This document shows, in pieces, positions 6,421-13,398 of a stretch of 13,640 nucleotides of DNA. The notes below the pieces were generated by a model that worked only from the letters and a program-made list of their open reading frames with translations, was not told the origin of the DNA and ran no database searches. Source of the stretch: Syntrophaceae bacterium UBA1163 (GTDB lineage: Bacteria > Desulfobacterota > BSN033 > UBA1163); assembly GCA_002311635.1 (NCBI GenBank), contig DBZJ01000164.1, positions 1 through 13,640 of the forward strand. The letters are read 5' to 3'. How positions within the stretch are numbered: position 1 is the first letter of the stretch; each line of letters opens with the position of its first letter. A program made the position numbers and the translations under genes.

Positions 6421-6452
6421 CCAAATGGAATTAAATAGGGTGGAGGTTGAAA

Positions 6453-6635
6453 GTGGTTGAGAAAAAAGAGAAAGAAATAATTGGCTATTTCACAGATGAT
6501 AGAAACATTTATTGTACGGATTGCATTTTGAAGATCCAAGAAACGATGAAAAAGAAGATCGAAAAGGCGATTACTGCGGACGATACTGATGAAGGAGAGC
6601 TCTTCTGTGACGGATGTAATAAGGAAATCAAGTGA
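6453..6635 (+). CDS. Small four-cysteine protein, possible zinc-binding
   Basis: The product has 60 residues with two CxxC pairs, YCTDC in the first half and FCDGC near the C-terminus, separated by a charged helical stretch (KIQETMKKKIEKA). Two such knuckles about 30 residues apart suggest one tetrahedral zinc site, as in small treble-clef or ribbon proteins. No DNA-binding motif or known family is evident. The GTG at 6453 is chosen because GGTGGAGG (6439-6446) lies 6 nt upstream; a TTG at 6447 touches the GGAGG and cannot be used well. It follows repeat copy A directly. Confidence 0.6.
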   Translation: MVEKKEKEIIGYFTDDRNIYCTDCILKIQETMKKKIEKAITADDTDEGELFCDGCNKEIK

Positions 6636-6777
6636 GAAAACAAAATACTATTTCAGGCTCATATCGGTAGTCTCCATCTTGGGATGCCCTTTGGGAAATT
6701 ACCGTTGGGAGACATAAAGACCCGGGAATGGGTAACTCCGATTGGAATTGACATTACAAAGGAAGGAGGAGCAGAAG

Positions 6778-7509
6778 ATGATATGGAATGAATATGCCGA
6801 GAGATTGAGGGAGGTCTTGAAACTCGATGGCAATCCTATTGCCATTACCTTTTCAATGGCCCCCGCTGAGGGAGGAAAGGGAGGTAAACATTGGGTCTGT
6901 GGGGCTTTGCAGGAGGCAAGGGATGGTGTCATTATCAATTTGGATAAGGAGAATTCAGCCTGCCATGGAGGCACGTGGCATCTCGGACTGGGGCCAAGGC
7001 CCAGCGGGAAGGAGGATAAAGCATTAAAGAAATTTTTAGTTGAAGGCGAGAAATTATTCTGCTCTATTGCTACATTCCATCGAGCGATGACCCTGACCGC
7101 TCAGCCTCCTCTTGGGCTGGCTGATTATGTTATTATTTCTCCTTTGGGGAAAGCCCCATCCAAACCAGACCTTGTTCTTTTCCTCTGCAACGCCGAGCAG
7201 GCATGTCGTCTCCTTACTTTGGCCACTTATGATAGTGGAGTTTCACCCAAGACCGAACTCGTCGGATCGGCCTGCCATATGGCCATTACCTACCCTCTCG
7301 TATCAGGGGAGATCAATGTGAGCTTCATGGATTACACGGCAAGAAAGATGAAAGGGTACAAACCGAATGAACTCTTTGTATCCATTCCCTACCATCGGAT
7401 GGCTGGGATCATGGAGAGCATTCCTTTCTGTACGGCAGGAACAGCCAAGACAGAGTATCCACCTGAATTTAGACACTTAGTGGAAGGCTCATCGGAAACC
7501 AAATCCTAA
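6778..7509 (+). CDS. DUF169 family protein
   Basis: The product has 243 residues, a usual length for DUF169, a family of unknown function common in methanogens and anaerobic bacteria. Family features are a start with YAERLREVLKLDGNPIAI (6-23) and cysteines Cys41 (VCGALQEARDG) and Cys62 in SACHGGTWHLGLG (60-72). A later part has the LVLFLCNAEQACRLL stretch (132-146) and SACHMAITYPLVSGEINVSF (165-184). Cysteines at 41, 62, 95, 137, 143, 166 and 218 could bind metal or cofactor, but no role is established as far as I know. No signal peptide or membrane helix is present. The ATG at 6778 is chosen because GGAAGGAGGA (6761-6770) lies 7 nt upstream; an in-frame TTG at 6742 lacks such a site. Confidence 0.85.
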   Translation: MIWNEYAERLREVLKLDGNPIAITFSMAPAEGGKGGKHWVCGALQEARDGVIINLDKENSACHGGTWHLGLGPRPSGKEDKALKKFLVEGEKLFCSIATFHRAMTLTAQPPLGLADYVIISPLGKAPSKPDLVLFLCNAEQACRLLTLATYDSGVSPKTELVGSACHMAITYPLVSGEINVSFMDYTARKMKGYKPNELFVSIPYHRMAGIMESIPFCTAGTAKTEYPPEFRHLVEGSSETKS

Positions 7510-7709
7510 TACCAGGTGTTGCAGAGGTTACTTTTCCTATAAAATGAGTTTAATCGTATAAGATCTTCCATCGGTGAGGGAAAGAATATTCACCAAGGCA
7601 GAAACGATGAGGGTAAAAAGAGATAGAATACCTGATAAAATTCTCAAAGAAATCTTTCCCAGAAAGCTGAACAGGCATTAAGCACCAGAAAAGGTGTAGG
7701 AGGTGGCGG

Positions 7710-8261
7710 ATGGACATAAAGACACGGTGGAAAAGAACTAAAGGCGGTCGTCTCCTATCTACTGAAGGAACTTTTCTACCGCTTCCCCCACCTGGTGAAG
7801 ACCTCACATTAGAAATTTCTGCATCCCCTTCCACTTGGCGTACACTCTACATAATGTCTTTTGCGAAACCTGAGGATATTGTAAGCATGATCCGTAACCT
7901 TTCGAAGACCACGTTTGACTATATTACTGCAAAACCTGGAAGAGAAGATTTTGTAGATAAGATGAAGCGATATGCCGCATACGTTTATTGCTGGGCCGAA
8001 TACTGGTTGAAGAAACCACAGGATGAATGGCCAGAACCTCTAAAAGAACTTGTTAGACAATTGAGTAGATATACATATCATGGAAGGAGAGAAAGGCCCA
8101 AACCACCAAGAGTAACGGCTTATATTATGGAAATGGATTTCGGAAAGGAAAGAGAAAAACATCACCTAAAAAAATGGACAAAAGATCCTGACGCTTTCGG
8201 GAGAGCATTCATTTCAAATAATAAATATGCAAAATTTGTCAAAACGATTTGCAGGAGCTAA
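7710..8261 (+). CDS. Hypothetical 183-residue protein
   Basis: The protein is soluble and rather basic, with no signal peptide, membrane helix or motif that I recognise. The N-terminal 45 residues are rich in Pro and Gly (FLPLPPPGEDLTLEIS, 22-37). The middle (about 57-125) looks helical, with aromatic residues in YAAYVYCWAEYW. The C-terminal part is Lys/His-rich (KEREKHHLKKW, 145-155). The ATG is preceded by a strong TAGGAGGTGG about 4 nt upstream, which makes it a real gene in my view. The gap before it (7510-7709) holds no gene. A 9-bp inverted repeat starts at the base after the stop codon. Confidence 0.7.
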   Translation: MDIKTRWKRTKGGRLLSTEGTFLPLPPPGEDLTLEISASPSTWRTLYIMSFAKPEDIVSMIRNLSKTTFDYITAKPGREDFVDKMKRYAAYVYCWAEYWLKKPQDEWPEPLKELVRQLSRYTYHGRRERPKPPRVTAYIMEMDFGKEREKHHLKKWTKDPDAFGRAFISNNKYAKFVKTICRS

Positions 8262-8307
8262 TAACCCCACGAAGATAATAGCTATAGCGAACCAGAAGGT
8301 GGGGTTA
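8262..8307. repeat. Inverted repeat directly after the 183-residue gene
   Basis: TAACCCCAC (8262-8270) pairs perfectly with GTGGGGTTA (8299-8307). The 28-nt loop contains the palindrome GCTATAGC, so a two-tier structure is possible. It begins immediately after the TAA. There is no T-run, so it would be a transcript-end structure or processing site rather than a classical intrinsic terminator. Confidence 0.45.
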
Positions 8308-8354
8308 GGTAAAACAAGTTCTACCTCAGACATAGGGCATCTCCCTTCACCAGG

Positions 8355-8438
8355 TTGCTCGTGGAGAAGGGGATATTCAGCAAAGAGGAGTTTTTAGAGA
8401 TGGTAAGGGTGATGACGGATAGGGAGATAAAGGGGAAA
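8355..8438 (+). repeat. Dispersed repeat copy B (remnant of a small coding sequence)
   Basis: The copy translates to LLVEKGIFSKEEFLEMV, then RVMTDREIKGK, continuing to a TGA at 8459-8461. Relative to copy A it has one extra codon (Met-Thr for Val). No start codon with a ribosome binding site precedes it. Its end abuts the stop codon of the leftward gene at 8456. Confidence 0.6.
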
Positions 8439-8455
8439 GAGGATAGAAAAAGGGA

Positions 8456-8635
8456 TTACTGAGGGAACTTGGGTTGTTTTTTGGTATATGTTTTTTCCAG
8501 ATCAAAAATATCAATCAGGCGTAAGCGGCTTCCGTCTTCTGATTCAAGAACAGCCGTTGCATGACCAATCCACTTCACTCTACAAATCTGTCCGTCTGAA
8601 TGACGAATATAGATATCTCCGACCTTTATTTCCAC
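8456..8635 (-). CDS. Small hypothetical protein, beta-rich
   Basis: The product has 59 residues: a strand-like VGDIYIRHSDGQICRVKWIG, then TAVLESEDGSRLRLIDIFDLE and a basic tail. The pattern of a short beta-barrel-like domain with a dG turn is common in small proteins of anaerobic bacteria, but I cannot name the family. The GTG at 8635 is chosen because GGGGGG (8642-8647) lies 6 nt upstream; a TTG at 8662 would add nine residues. The rightward reading of the same DNA has no ribosome binding site and a low-complexity product, so the leftward gene is favoured. It is convergent with repeat copy B. Confidence 0.5.
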   Translation of the reverse strand: MEIKVGDIYIRHSDGQICRVKWIGHATAVLESEDGSRLRLIDIFDLEKTYTKKQPKFPQ

Positions 8636-8733
8636 AAAACACCCCCCAAAATATATTCTCAAATGTATCTCTCAGGAATTCAATCGAAAGGAGGTAAACC
8701 CTAACTCATTGATTCATGATATGAGGTTTACTA

Positions 8734-8764
8734 TTGGCAGAGGTGGGAAGTCTTGTTGTATAGT
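8734..8764 (+). promoter_or_regulatory. Possible promoter of the PagL-like gene
   Basis: TTGGCA (8734-8739, five of six) and TATAGT (8759-8764, five of six) are 19 bp apart, a little long for sigma-70, and lie 32 bp before the start codon. Confidence 0.4.
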
Positions 8765-8796
8765 ATCAAGAACTTATTCTTACTTAAGAGGAACAA

Positions 8797-9405
8797 GTGA
8801 AAAAGAATTGCGTTGGGGTTCCGTATAAGACTTATTTGCTCTCTACTTTACTTCTCTTTATGATCATTGGATCAATCGTGTCCTATTCTTATGGGGAGGA
8901 GGAGGAAAAGAAAGCAAAATGGGGTTTTTCCATTTTTGGAGGGACGGGTGATGCCGTCTTAAGTAAAATTTCCATGAAGGTGTATGGATTTATTCCCCGT
9001 GTTACTTTGCCTCTCCGTAAGGATTGGAAGATGTGGGACGTAGAATTCGAAGGAAACTTTTTTTATTATGACATCCACAAGATGCCTAATGTCTATTTTC
9101 TCGGCCTCGGTACTAATTTGGTTTTCAAACCTATCCAGGAAAGATGGGGTTCGCTATTTCTCCTGACTGGAGGAGCGCTCGGTTATGATAGCGCTGGCAA
9201 AAAACTATACCGTCCTCCAAACCCGCCTCTTTTGGGAGATCAGCATTTTTCAGGAGCTGGTTATGGAGGGGCGGGCATACTCTTTAATATTAGTCGAAAA
9301 ACCGCACTGAGAGTGGAATATCGTTTCTGTCATATCTCCGAACCGTTTGATACAAGTGATAGAGGATTGAATACACACAACGTCCTTTTCGGAATCACCT
9401 TTTGA
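8797..9405 (+). CDS. PagL-like outer-membrane protein (acyloxyacyl hydrolase family)
   Basis: The product has 202 residues with an N-terminal signal (basic MKKN, hydrophobic core about 13-29, cleavage near SYG at 31-33) and a chain of amphipathic strands ending in Phe, as in outer-membrane barrels. PagL removes the 3-O-linked acyl chain from lipid A. The C-terminal YRFCHISEPF (175-184) and GLNTHNVLFGITF (190-202) match the PagL signature: His179 and Ser181 are the expected catalytic pair. The residue in the position of the PagL catalytic Glu appears to be Asn192, and the usual Asn after HxS is Glu182. Activity is therefore uncertain; a barrel that lost it is possible. The GTG start has AAGAGGAA 3 nt upstream. 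The gene stands alone. Confidence 0.65.
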   Translation: MKKNCVGVPYKTYLLSTLLLFMIIGSIVSYSYGEEEEKKAKWGFSIFGGTGDAVLSKISMKVYGFIPRVTLPLRKDWKMWDVEFEGNFFYYDIHKMPNVYFLGLGTNLVFKPIQERWGSLFLLTGGALGYDSAGKKLYRPPNPPLLGDQHFSGAGYGGAGILFNISRKTALRVEYRFCHISEPFDTSDRGLNTHNVLFGITF

Positions 9406-9706
9406 TAGGGTTGCCGTATTTCACACATTATTGATGTGAATATTGTCATCTGTTTCAGCCGGAAATCCTCAGTGCTTCCGTTTAACTAATTATCCTCAAT
9501 CTTTGTAGGTGCTGGAAACAACCCTTCTTCTAACATCTTCCCCCTTGGTGGAAAATCGTGCCCTTATCTTAAGGCGGAGGAATCAGAGGATCCCAAAAAC
9601 ACGTCCTTAAGATCGTAAAAACATGCCTATTTAACGTCCTTTTTATCAGGTCTATATCGGAATATTCATTAAATCACTTGTAGGAATTATAGAACAGTAA
9701 GTTGTT
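9406..9706. other. Intergenic stretch ahead of sppA
   Basis: No gene is seen. Right after the PagL-like gene TTCACA and TGTGAA (within about 9419-9439) form a small inverted repeat. A longer one is ATCTTAAGG (9566-9574) with CCTTAAGAT (9605-9613), with a 30-nt spacer. Both could occur by chance. The sppA promoter follows at 9707. Confidence 0.4.
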
Positions 9707-9736
9707 TTGGCACCCTTAAAGAAATTTTGATATAAT
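9707..9736 (+). promoter_or_regulatory. sppA promoter, sigma-70 type
   Basis: TTGGCA (9707-9712, five of six) is followed by an 18-bp spacer and a perfect TATAAT (9731-9736). Transcription would start near 9743, which rules out the in-frame TTG at 9738 and supports the ATG at 9780. Confidence 0.75.
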
Positions 9737-9779
9737 TTTGGAAATTGTTTTCACAACAAACCAAAAGGGAGAGAGGGTC

Positions 9780-10670
9780 ATGAAACGAAAACGGATCTTA
9801 ATTGGGTTAGGTGTCATCGCTGCACTTCTTATTTTCTTTTTTGCTGTGCTTTCCTTTATCGGAGGCTATTTTGGAGGGAAAACAGGCCGCTTTGCCTCTG
9901 GAGATAAAATTGGCATTGTAGAAGTGAAGGGTGTGATCACCCAATCCTCCGGGGTGATTGAGGAGCTCCAACAATATCTTGGGGATGAAGGGGTCAAGGC
10001 GATCATTCTTAGGGTCGATTCTCCAGGTGGGGGCGTTGGCCCATCGCAAGAGATCTACCGGGAGATCATGAGGATCAGGTCAAATTCAAAGAAAAAAGTG
10101 GTCACCTCCATGGGGTCTGTGGCAGCTTCGGGGGGCTATTATATCGCCAGTGCCTCTGATCTCATCGTTGCCAATCCTGGGACGATTACCGGGTCGATCG
10201 GTGTGATTATGGAGTTCGCCAATTTTGAAGAGCTCCTTAAAAAGATTGGAATCAAGGGAGTGGTGGTTAAAAGTGGAGAGAATAAAGATATCGGATCCCC
10301 TTTCCGTGAGATGACTCCAGAGGAGAAGGAGATTATGCAGGAAGTGCTCGATAATGTTCATGAGCAATTCATCCAGGCCGTGGCAGAGGGGAGGAAGCTG
10401 GATCGATCTAAAGTCGCTGAGATCGCAGATGGTCGAATCTTCACAGGGGAACAGGCTAAAAATCTGGGTTTGGTGGATGAACTGGGAAACTTTCAGGATA
10501 CGATCGATATCACTGCCACGATGGTGGGAATAGTAGGAAAACCGAACGTTCTCTATCCCAAAAAGAGATTTTCCATTTGGGAGCTTTTAATGAGGGATAT
10601 GGCTTCTGCCATCGTAGATGTTCTCAATGAGAAGGGATATGAAATAAACTTCCCCCTCCAGATTAAGTAG
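9780..10670 (+). CDS. sppA: Signal peptide peptidase SppA, S49 family
   Basis: This is a membrane-anchored serine protease that degrades signal peptides left in the membrane after protein export. It has 296 residues, the usual short single-domain form. One N-terminal helix (about 5-30) follows MKRKR, and the catalytic domain lies outside the cytoplasmic membrane. Characteristic blocks are IILRVDSPGGGV (75-86), the nucleophile Ser117 in GSVAASGGYY (112-121), GTITGSIGVI (134-143) and Lys169 in GENKDIGSP (166-174). The Ser-Lys distance of 52 residues equals that of Bacillus subtilis SppA, and the dyad looks intact. The later GRIFTGEQAKNLGLVDELG (218-236) is also typical. The start is the ATG with GGGAGAGAGG 3 nt upstream, downstream of the promoter. 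The stop is TAG. No operon partner is obvious. Confidence 0.95.
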   Translation: MKRKRILIGLGVIAALLIFFFAVLSFIGGYFGGKTGRFASGDKIGIVEVKGVITQSSGVIEELQQYLGDEGVKAIILRVDSPGGGVGPSQEIYREIMRIRSNSKKKVVTSMGSVAASGGYYIASASDLIVANPGTITGSIGVIMEFANFEELLKKIGIKGVVVKSGENKDIGSPFREMTPEEKEIMQEVLDNVHEQFIQAVAEGRKLDRSKVAEIADGRIFTGEQAKNLGLVDELGNFQDTIDITATMVGIVGKPNVLYPKKRFSIWELLMRDMASAIVDVLNEKGYEINFPLQIK

Positions 10671-10681
10671 GACTGTTTAAA

Positions 10682-10939
10682 GTGACCAAAGCCTTGTACT
10701 TTTTACTCAGTTTCTTAAGACAAAGAGAGCGGGATTGGGATAGACTTCGGTTGCCGGTCTCGAACGATCTTACGAACCTGTACAAGCACTTCATACTAAG
10801 TGAGGGTGGTTTCAACAACTACGATCTTAATAGGATTATTTCAAAAATAAATAGAACGCCCCAGAGAAATTTGGGATGGTCGAATTCTGTTGAAATCGCC
10901 CGTGAATTACTACAAGGGAACATCAAATATGCTACATGA
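10682..10939 (+). CDS. Hypothetical 85-residue protein, doubtful
   Basis: An open frame begins with GTG 11 nt after the sppA stop, but no ribosome binding site precedes it, so it would depend on coupling to sppA. The product is basic and mostly helical (LLSFLRQRERDWDRLR at the start, SVEIARELLQ near the end), without a motif I know. Its amino acid mix looks protein-like rather than random. It may be a real small gene or the remnant of one. Confidence 0.35.
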   Translation: MTKALYFLLSFLRQRERDWDRLRLPVSNDLTNLYKHFILSEGGFNNYDLNRIISKINRTPQRNLGWSNSVEIARELLQGNIKYAT

Positions 10940-10984
10940 CAAAGTCAATCGAGCGCTATCCAGTGAAAGTGAAAGAAGGGTACA

Positions 10985-11143
10985 ATGTTAAAAGCGTTAT
11001 TAATCGCTTATCTGATCTTTCGTTTCTTAGTAAGGTCTCTGTTCATGATGATGAAGGGATTGCTAATTTTCTTTAGCATCTCTTGGTTTATCATCTTTTT
11101 GCTCGTTTTCCTGTTTTATTTTAGAGTGTATAGGCAGAAATGA
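10985..11143 (+). CDS. Small two-helix membrane protein (52 residues)
   Basis: An ATG with GAAAGAAGGG (10971-10980) 4 nt upstream opens a 52-codon frame ending in TGA. The product is almost entirely hydrophobic: one helix about 4-22, a short MMMK turn, a second helix about 25-46 and a basic end (RVYRQK). Positive charges at Arg14 and Arg17 break the first helix and could make it peripheral. No family is recognised; such small proteins are often subunits or regulators of membrane complexes, or hydrophobic toxins. Confidence 0.55.
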   Translation: MLKALLIAYLIFRFLVRSLFMMMKGLLIFFSISWFIIFLLVFLFYFRVYRQK

Positions 11144-11365
11144 TTTAAACAAAGAAAAAGATTAATCGGGTGCCCAGGCTCCGGAGAAAAAGATAGGTTT
11201 TTCTTTTGGGCAGATTGGATTCAGTGAAGGTGGGCATAAGACATTTTCATTCGATCATCAGACAACATCGGAAATTGGGATGGAATGTTCCGCCCTCCCT
11301 CTATGTGTATGATGGTAAGGAGAGGAGCAGGATTCTGAGTGGAAGCCAGCGGAGAAAACAGCGGT
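11144..11365. other. Gap with possible gene debris
   Basis: Between the small membrane protein and repeat copy C, one frame is open from GTG 11224 (or 11230) to TAG 11365-11367. It contains RKLGWNVPPSLYVYDGKERS, which looks like real coding sequence but has no good ribosome binding site and no recognised family. I read it as a probable remnant. Confidence 0.3.
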
Positions 11366-11437
11366 AGAAGGGGATATTCACCCCAAATTAGCTTTTGGAG
11401 ATGGTGAGGGTAGTGGATCGGGAGATGAAGAGAGAAA
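11366..11437 (+). repeat. Dispersed repeat copy C (broken)
   Basis: The copy reads KGIFTPN, then an in-frame TAG (11389-11391), then LLEMVRVVDREMKRE in the same frame. The upstream part present in copies A and B is out of frame or lost. It is the most decayed of the three copies and ends about 30 bp before the isochorismatase-family gene. Confidence 0.6.
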
Positions 11438-11467
11438 GTAAGTAGTCGGGGGAAAGGAGGTACATAA

Positions 11468-12094
11468 ATGAAAACAGCAAATGGAGTGATAGTCTACGAA
11501 AACATCCGGGAAATAGTTGAGCCAAAACATTCTTGTCTTATTGTCTGGGATGTGCAAATTGGTTTGGTGGATAGAATATTTAACAAAGAGGAATTTATGA
11601 CTACTCTGAAAAAGTTTATTGAAAAATTCAGAAACAAGATGCCCGTGGCGTACACATTGATTACGCCTCTCCCTACAGGGTTCGCCTCCTCATGGAACTA
11701 CTATTCGATGATGAAGCGTTTTAATGTGGATCATATAAACAAGTTACCTCCTTTTATGGCAATTGGTTCAAAAGAGCGGGAAATACCCGAGATAGTCAAA
11801 CCTCAACCTACCGATATCGTCCTTGAAAAATCCACGGCAAGTATCTTTATCGGAACAAATTTCGAATATATGATGCGTAATCGTGGTGTTACTACCCTGA
11901 TATTTACTGGAATAGCTACCGAATTTGGCGTTGAATCTTCGGCACGTGACGCTTCAAATAGGGGATTTTATCCCGTGGTAGTATCGGATTGCGTTTCTTC
12001 GTCGGACAAAGAGGCACATGAACGTTCTTTAAAGAACATGGCTAAACTTCTTATCGTACAAAAGTCAGTGGATATTTTACAAAATATAGATTAA
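11468..12094 (+). CDS. Isochorismatase-family hydrolase with Cys replaced by Gly
   Basis: This is a cytoplasmic alpha/beta protein of 208 residues. Asp28 in LIVWDVQIGL (24-33) and Lys121 in VLEKSTASIF (118-127) match two catalytic positions of the family. The third block, TGIATEFGVESSARDA (147-162), has Gly154 where amidases of the family have the nucleophilic Cys. As I recall, isochorismatase-type members such as EntB and PhzD also lack this Cys, so vinyl-ether hydrolysis or a related water-mediated reaction is more likely than amide hydrolysis. No siderophore or phenazine genes are near, so the substrate is open. The ATG has AAAGGAGGT 6 nt upstream, a very strong site. The gene stands alone. 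Confidence 0.82.
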   Translation: MKTANGVIVYENIREIVEPKHSCLIVWDVQIGLVDRIFNKEEFMTTLKKFIEKFRNKMPVAYTLITPLPTGFASSWNYYSMMKRFNVDHINKLPPFMAIGSKEREIPEIVKPQPTDIVLEKSTASIFIGTNFEYMMRNRGVTTLIFTGIATEFGVESSARDASNRGFYPVVVSDCVSSSDKEAHERSLKNMAKLLIVQKSVDILQNID

Positions 12095-12265
12095 CAGGTC
12101 ACGACCGAACAGAGTTTTTTGATTTCTTGTATGAAGTGTATTAAAAACCCCTAAGCAAAAACTCTTAAAATTTCTCAAGGTGCTGGGCTAAGTACCAGAT
12201 CATAGGTTATGTAATTGGATGTTAGGTTACTCTGTTGAACCTAAAAGAACAAAGGAGGATCTTTC

Positions 12266-12778
12266 ATGGCAAAAAAAATTGCTGATTACAAGGACTACGT
12301 AGGGGAAACGATAAAAGCCTTTGATGAGGGGCGTGTGCTTCTTGTCAGCCACGGGAAAGAAGGTCTCCCTAACGTCATGGCGATAGGATGGGGAACAGTA
12401 GGAATCATTTGGCGAAAGCCCATGTTTGTGGTGTTGGTACGTCCCTCTCGTCATACCTACAAACTGATCGAAGAGACCGGGGAATTTACAGTCAATATCG
12501 TGACGCCGCAATTGAAAGAGGTGGTGCAATATTGTGGAACCGTGTCCGGTCGAGACCACAACAAGTTTAAAGAAAAACAGCTAACGGCTATCCCGTCCAA
12601 GAAGGTAAAAACACCCATCATCAAAGAATGTATTCTTCATTTTGAGTGCCGGGTCGTCTATAAAAACGACCTGATTCCATCTGAATTAGAAAAATCAATC
12701 ATTCCTGCCTTATATCCTAAAGGTGATTTTCACCTTGTCTATTTTGGCGAAATCCTTGCCTGCCAATATGAGAGTTAA
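12266..12778 (+). CDS. Flavin reductase / flavoredoxin-like protein
   Basis: The product is a 170-residue FMN-binding split-barrel protein of the flavin reductase-like family. Flavoredoxins of sulfate reducers are of this type and pass electrons through bound FMN. Blocks seen are NVMAIGWGT (36-44), VRPSRHTYKLI (58-68), GEFTVNIV (72-79), GTVSGRDHNKF (91-101) and YPKGDFHLVYFGEI (150-163), all usual for the family; the SR-T stretch and the SGRDxxKF block are expected to contact FMN phosphate and ring. It is free of membrane helices. The ATG has AAAGGAGGA 6 nt upstream. No partner gene is coupled to it; a redox role in an anaerobe is inferred. Confidence 0.88.
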   Translation: MAKKIADYKDYVGETIKAFDEGRVLLVSHGKEGLPNVMAIGWGTVGIIWRKPMFVVLVRPSRHTYKLIEETGEFTVNIVTPQLKEVVQYCGTVSGRDHNKFKEKQLTAIPSKKVKTPIIKECILHFECRVVYKNDLIPSELEKSIIPALYPKGDFHLVYFGEILACQYES

Positions 12779-13018
12779 TTTCCAGATTTTGAAGATTGCT
12801 ATGGGCATTACACTATAAATACTGATACACCCTTTTTTAGACATACGAGCCACTTGTTACCTCCGATGACGATGATCATCTCTTTTTAGTTTGGCGACAA
12901 ACGTGAAGGACATCGATCACGGTTTGAGCAGGAGAAGGGTTTTCTTTTTCTGATACTCAAAAGCGTAATTGATGTTCTTGACCAGAAAGGTATTGAGTGA
13001 GCGCTCAAAAAGGAATAA
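12779..13018. other. Non-coding stretch after the flavin reductase gene
   Basis: This is an AT-rich stretch with no strong promoter, terminator or RNA gene that I can see. A leftward open frame enters it from the right (stop near 12917), reading IPYHAFHIGSALNQKIPF and further; it extends to about 13186 without a start codon or ribosome binding site and may be the 3' remnant of a gene. Confidence 0.3.
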
Positions 13019-13177
13019 ATGGACAGGATAAAGAGCAAATGGGATTTTTTGATTCAATGCAGACCCAATGTGAAAGGCATGATAGGGAATGCCAAGTTGA
13101 TTGGGGGTCACATTGATTACGATGATAACCACGATGAGATTTTCAACTTTAGACCAAGTACCATGCAGGACAATTAA
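13019..13177 (+). CDS. Tentative 52-residue ORF
   Basis: An ATG with AAGGAA about 4 nt upstream opens a 52-codon frame ending in TAA. The product is hydrophilic (MDRIKSKWDFLIQCRPN at the start, IDYDDNHDEIFNF near the end) and unrecognised. The leftward open frame on the other strand covers most of the same DNA, and only one of the two is likely to be real; this one has a start and a ribosome binding site. Confidence 0.3.
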   Translation: MDRIKSKWDFLIQCRPNVKGMIGNAKLIGGHIDYDDNHDEIFNFRPSTMQDN

Positions 13178-13257
13178 AAAAGATCATTTCAGTTCCCAAT
13201 TCTCATTGACACACTGCCTCAAATTGAACAGATTTTATCTTGATACAGGAGATAACT

Positions 13258-13398
13258 ATGGGAATTTTGATATTCATCAATATCATGAACGCTCTCGGCG
13301 TATTTGCCGTTGTTAAAGCAGTCTATGACATAATAATGAAACTTAGAGAAGAACGACGATTCAAGGAAGTACACAACGACAATCCGAGATCCAAGTGA
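13258..13398 (+). CDS. Small single-helix membrane protein (46 residues)
   Basis: An ATG with AGGAG 6 nt upstream (13246-13251 region) opens a 46-codon frame. The first 26 residues are hydrophobic (MGILIFINIMNALGVFAVV) and the rest is charged (KLREERRFKEVHNDNPRSK), giving a one-helix anchor with a basic cytoplasmic tail. No family is recognised. A perfect TTGACA lies at 13206-13211, but no good -10 follows at normal spacing. Its TGA overlaps a GTG of the next small frame (GTGA at 13395-13398). Confidence 0.5.
   Translation: MGILIFINIMNALGVFAVVKAVYDIIMKLREERRFKEVHNDNPRSK

Noticed and set aside
7575..7681. Possible fourth copy of the dispersed repeat (reads IFTKAETMRVKRDR in one frame).
   Set aside because: Only IFTK and a short MRV match the other copies, and spacing differs; too weak to call.
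8488..8697. Rightward 69-codon ORF opposite the small beta-rich gene.
   Set aside because: No ribosome binding site and a composition typical of an antisense shadow; the leftward frame has a GGGGGG site and a protein-like product.
9566..9613. Inverted repeat ATCTTAAGG/CCTTAAGAT as operator of sppA.
   Set aside because: It contains the self-complementary CTTAAG, lies about 100 bp from the promoter, and a 9-bp match at this distance is expected by chance several times in a window of this size.
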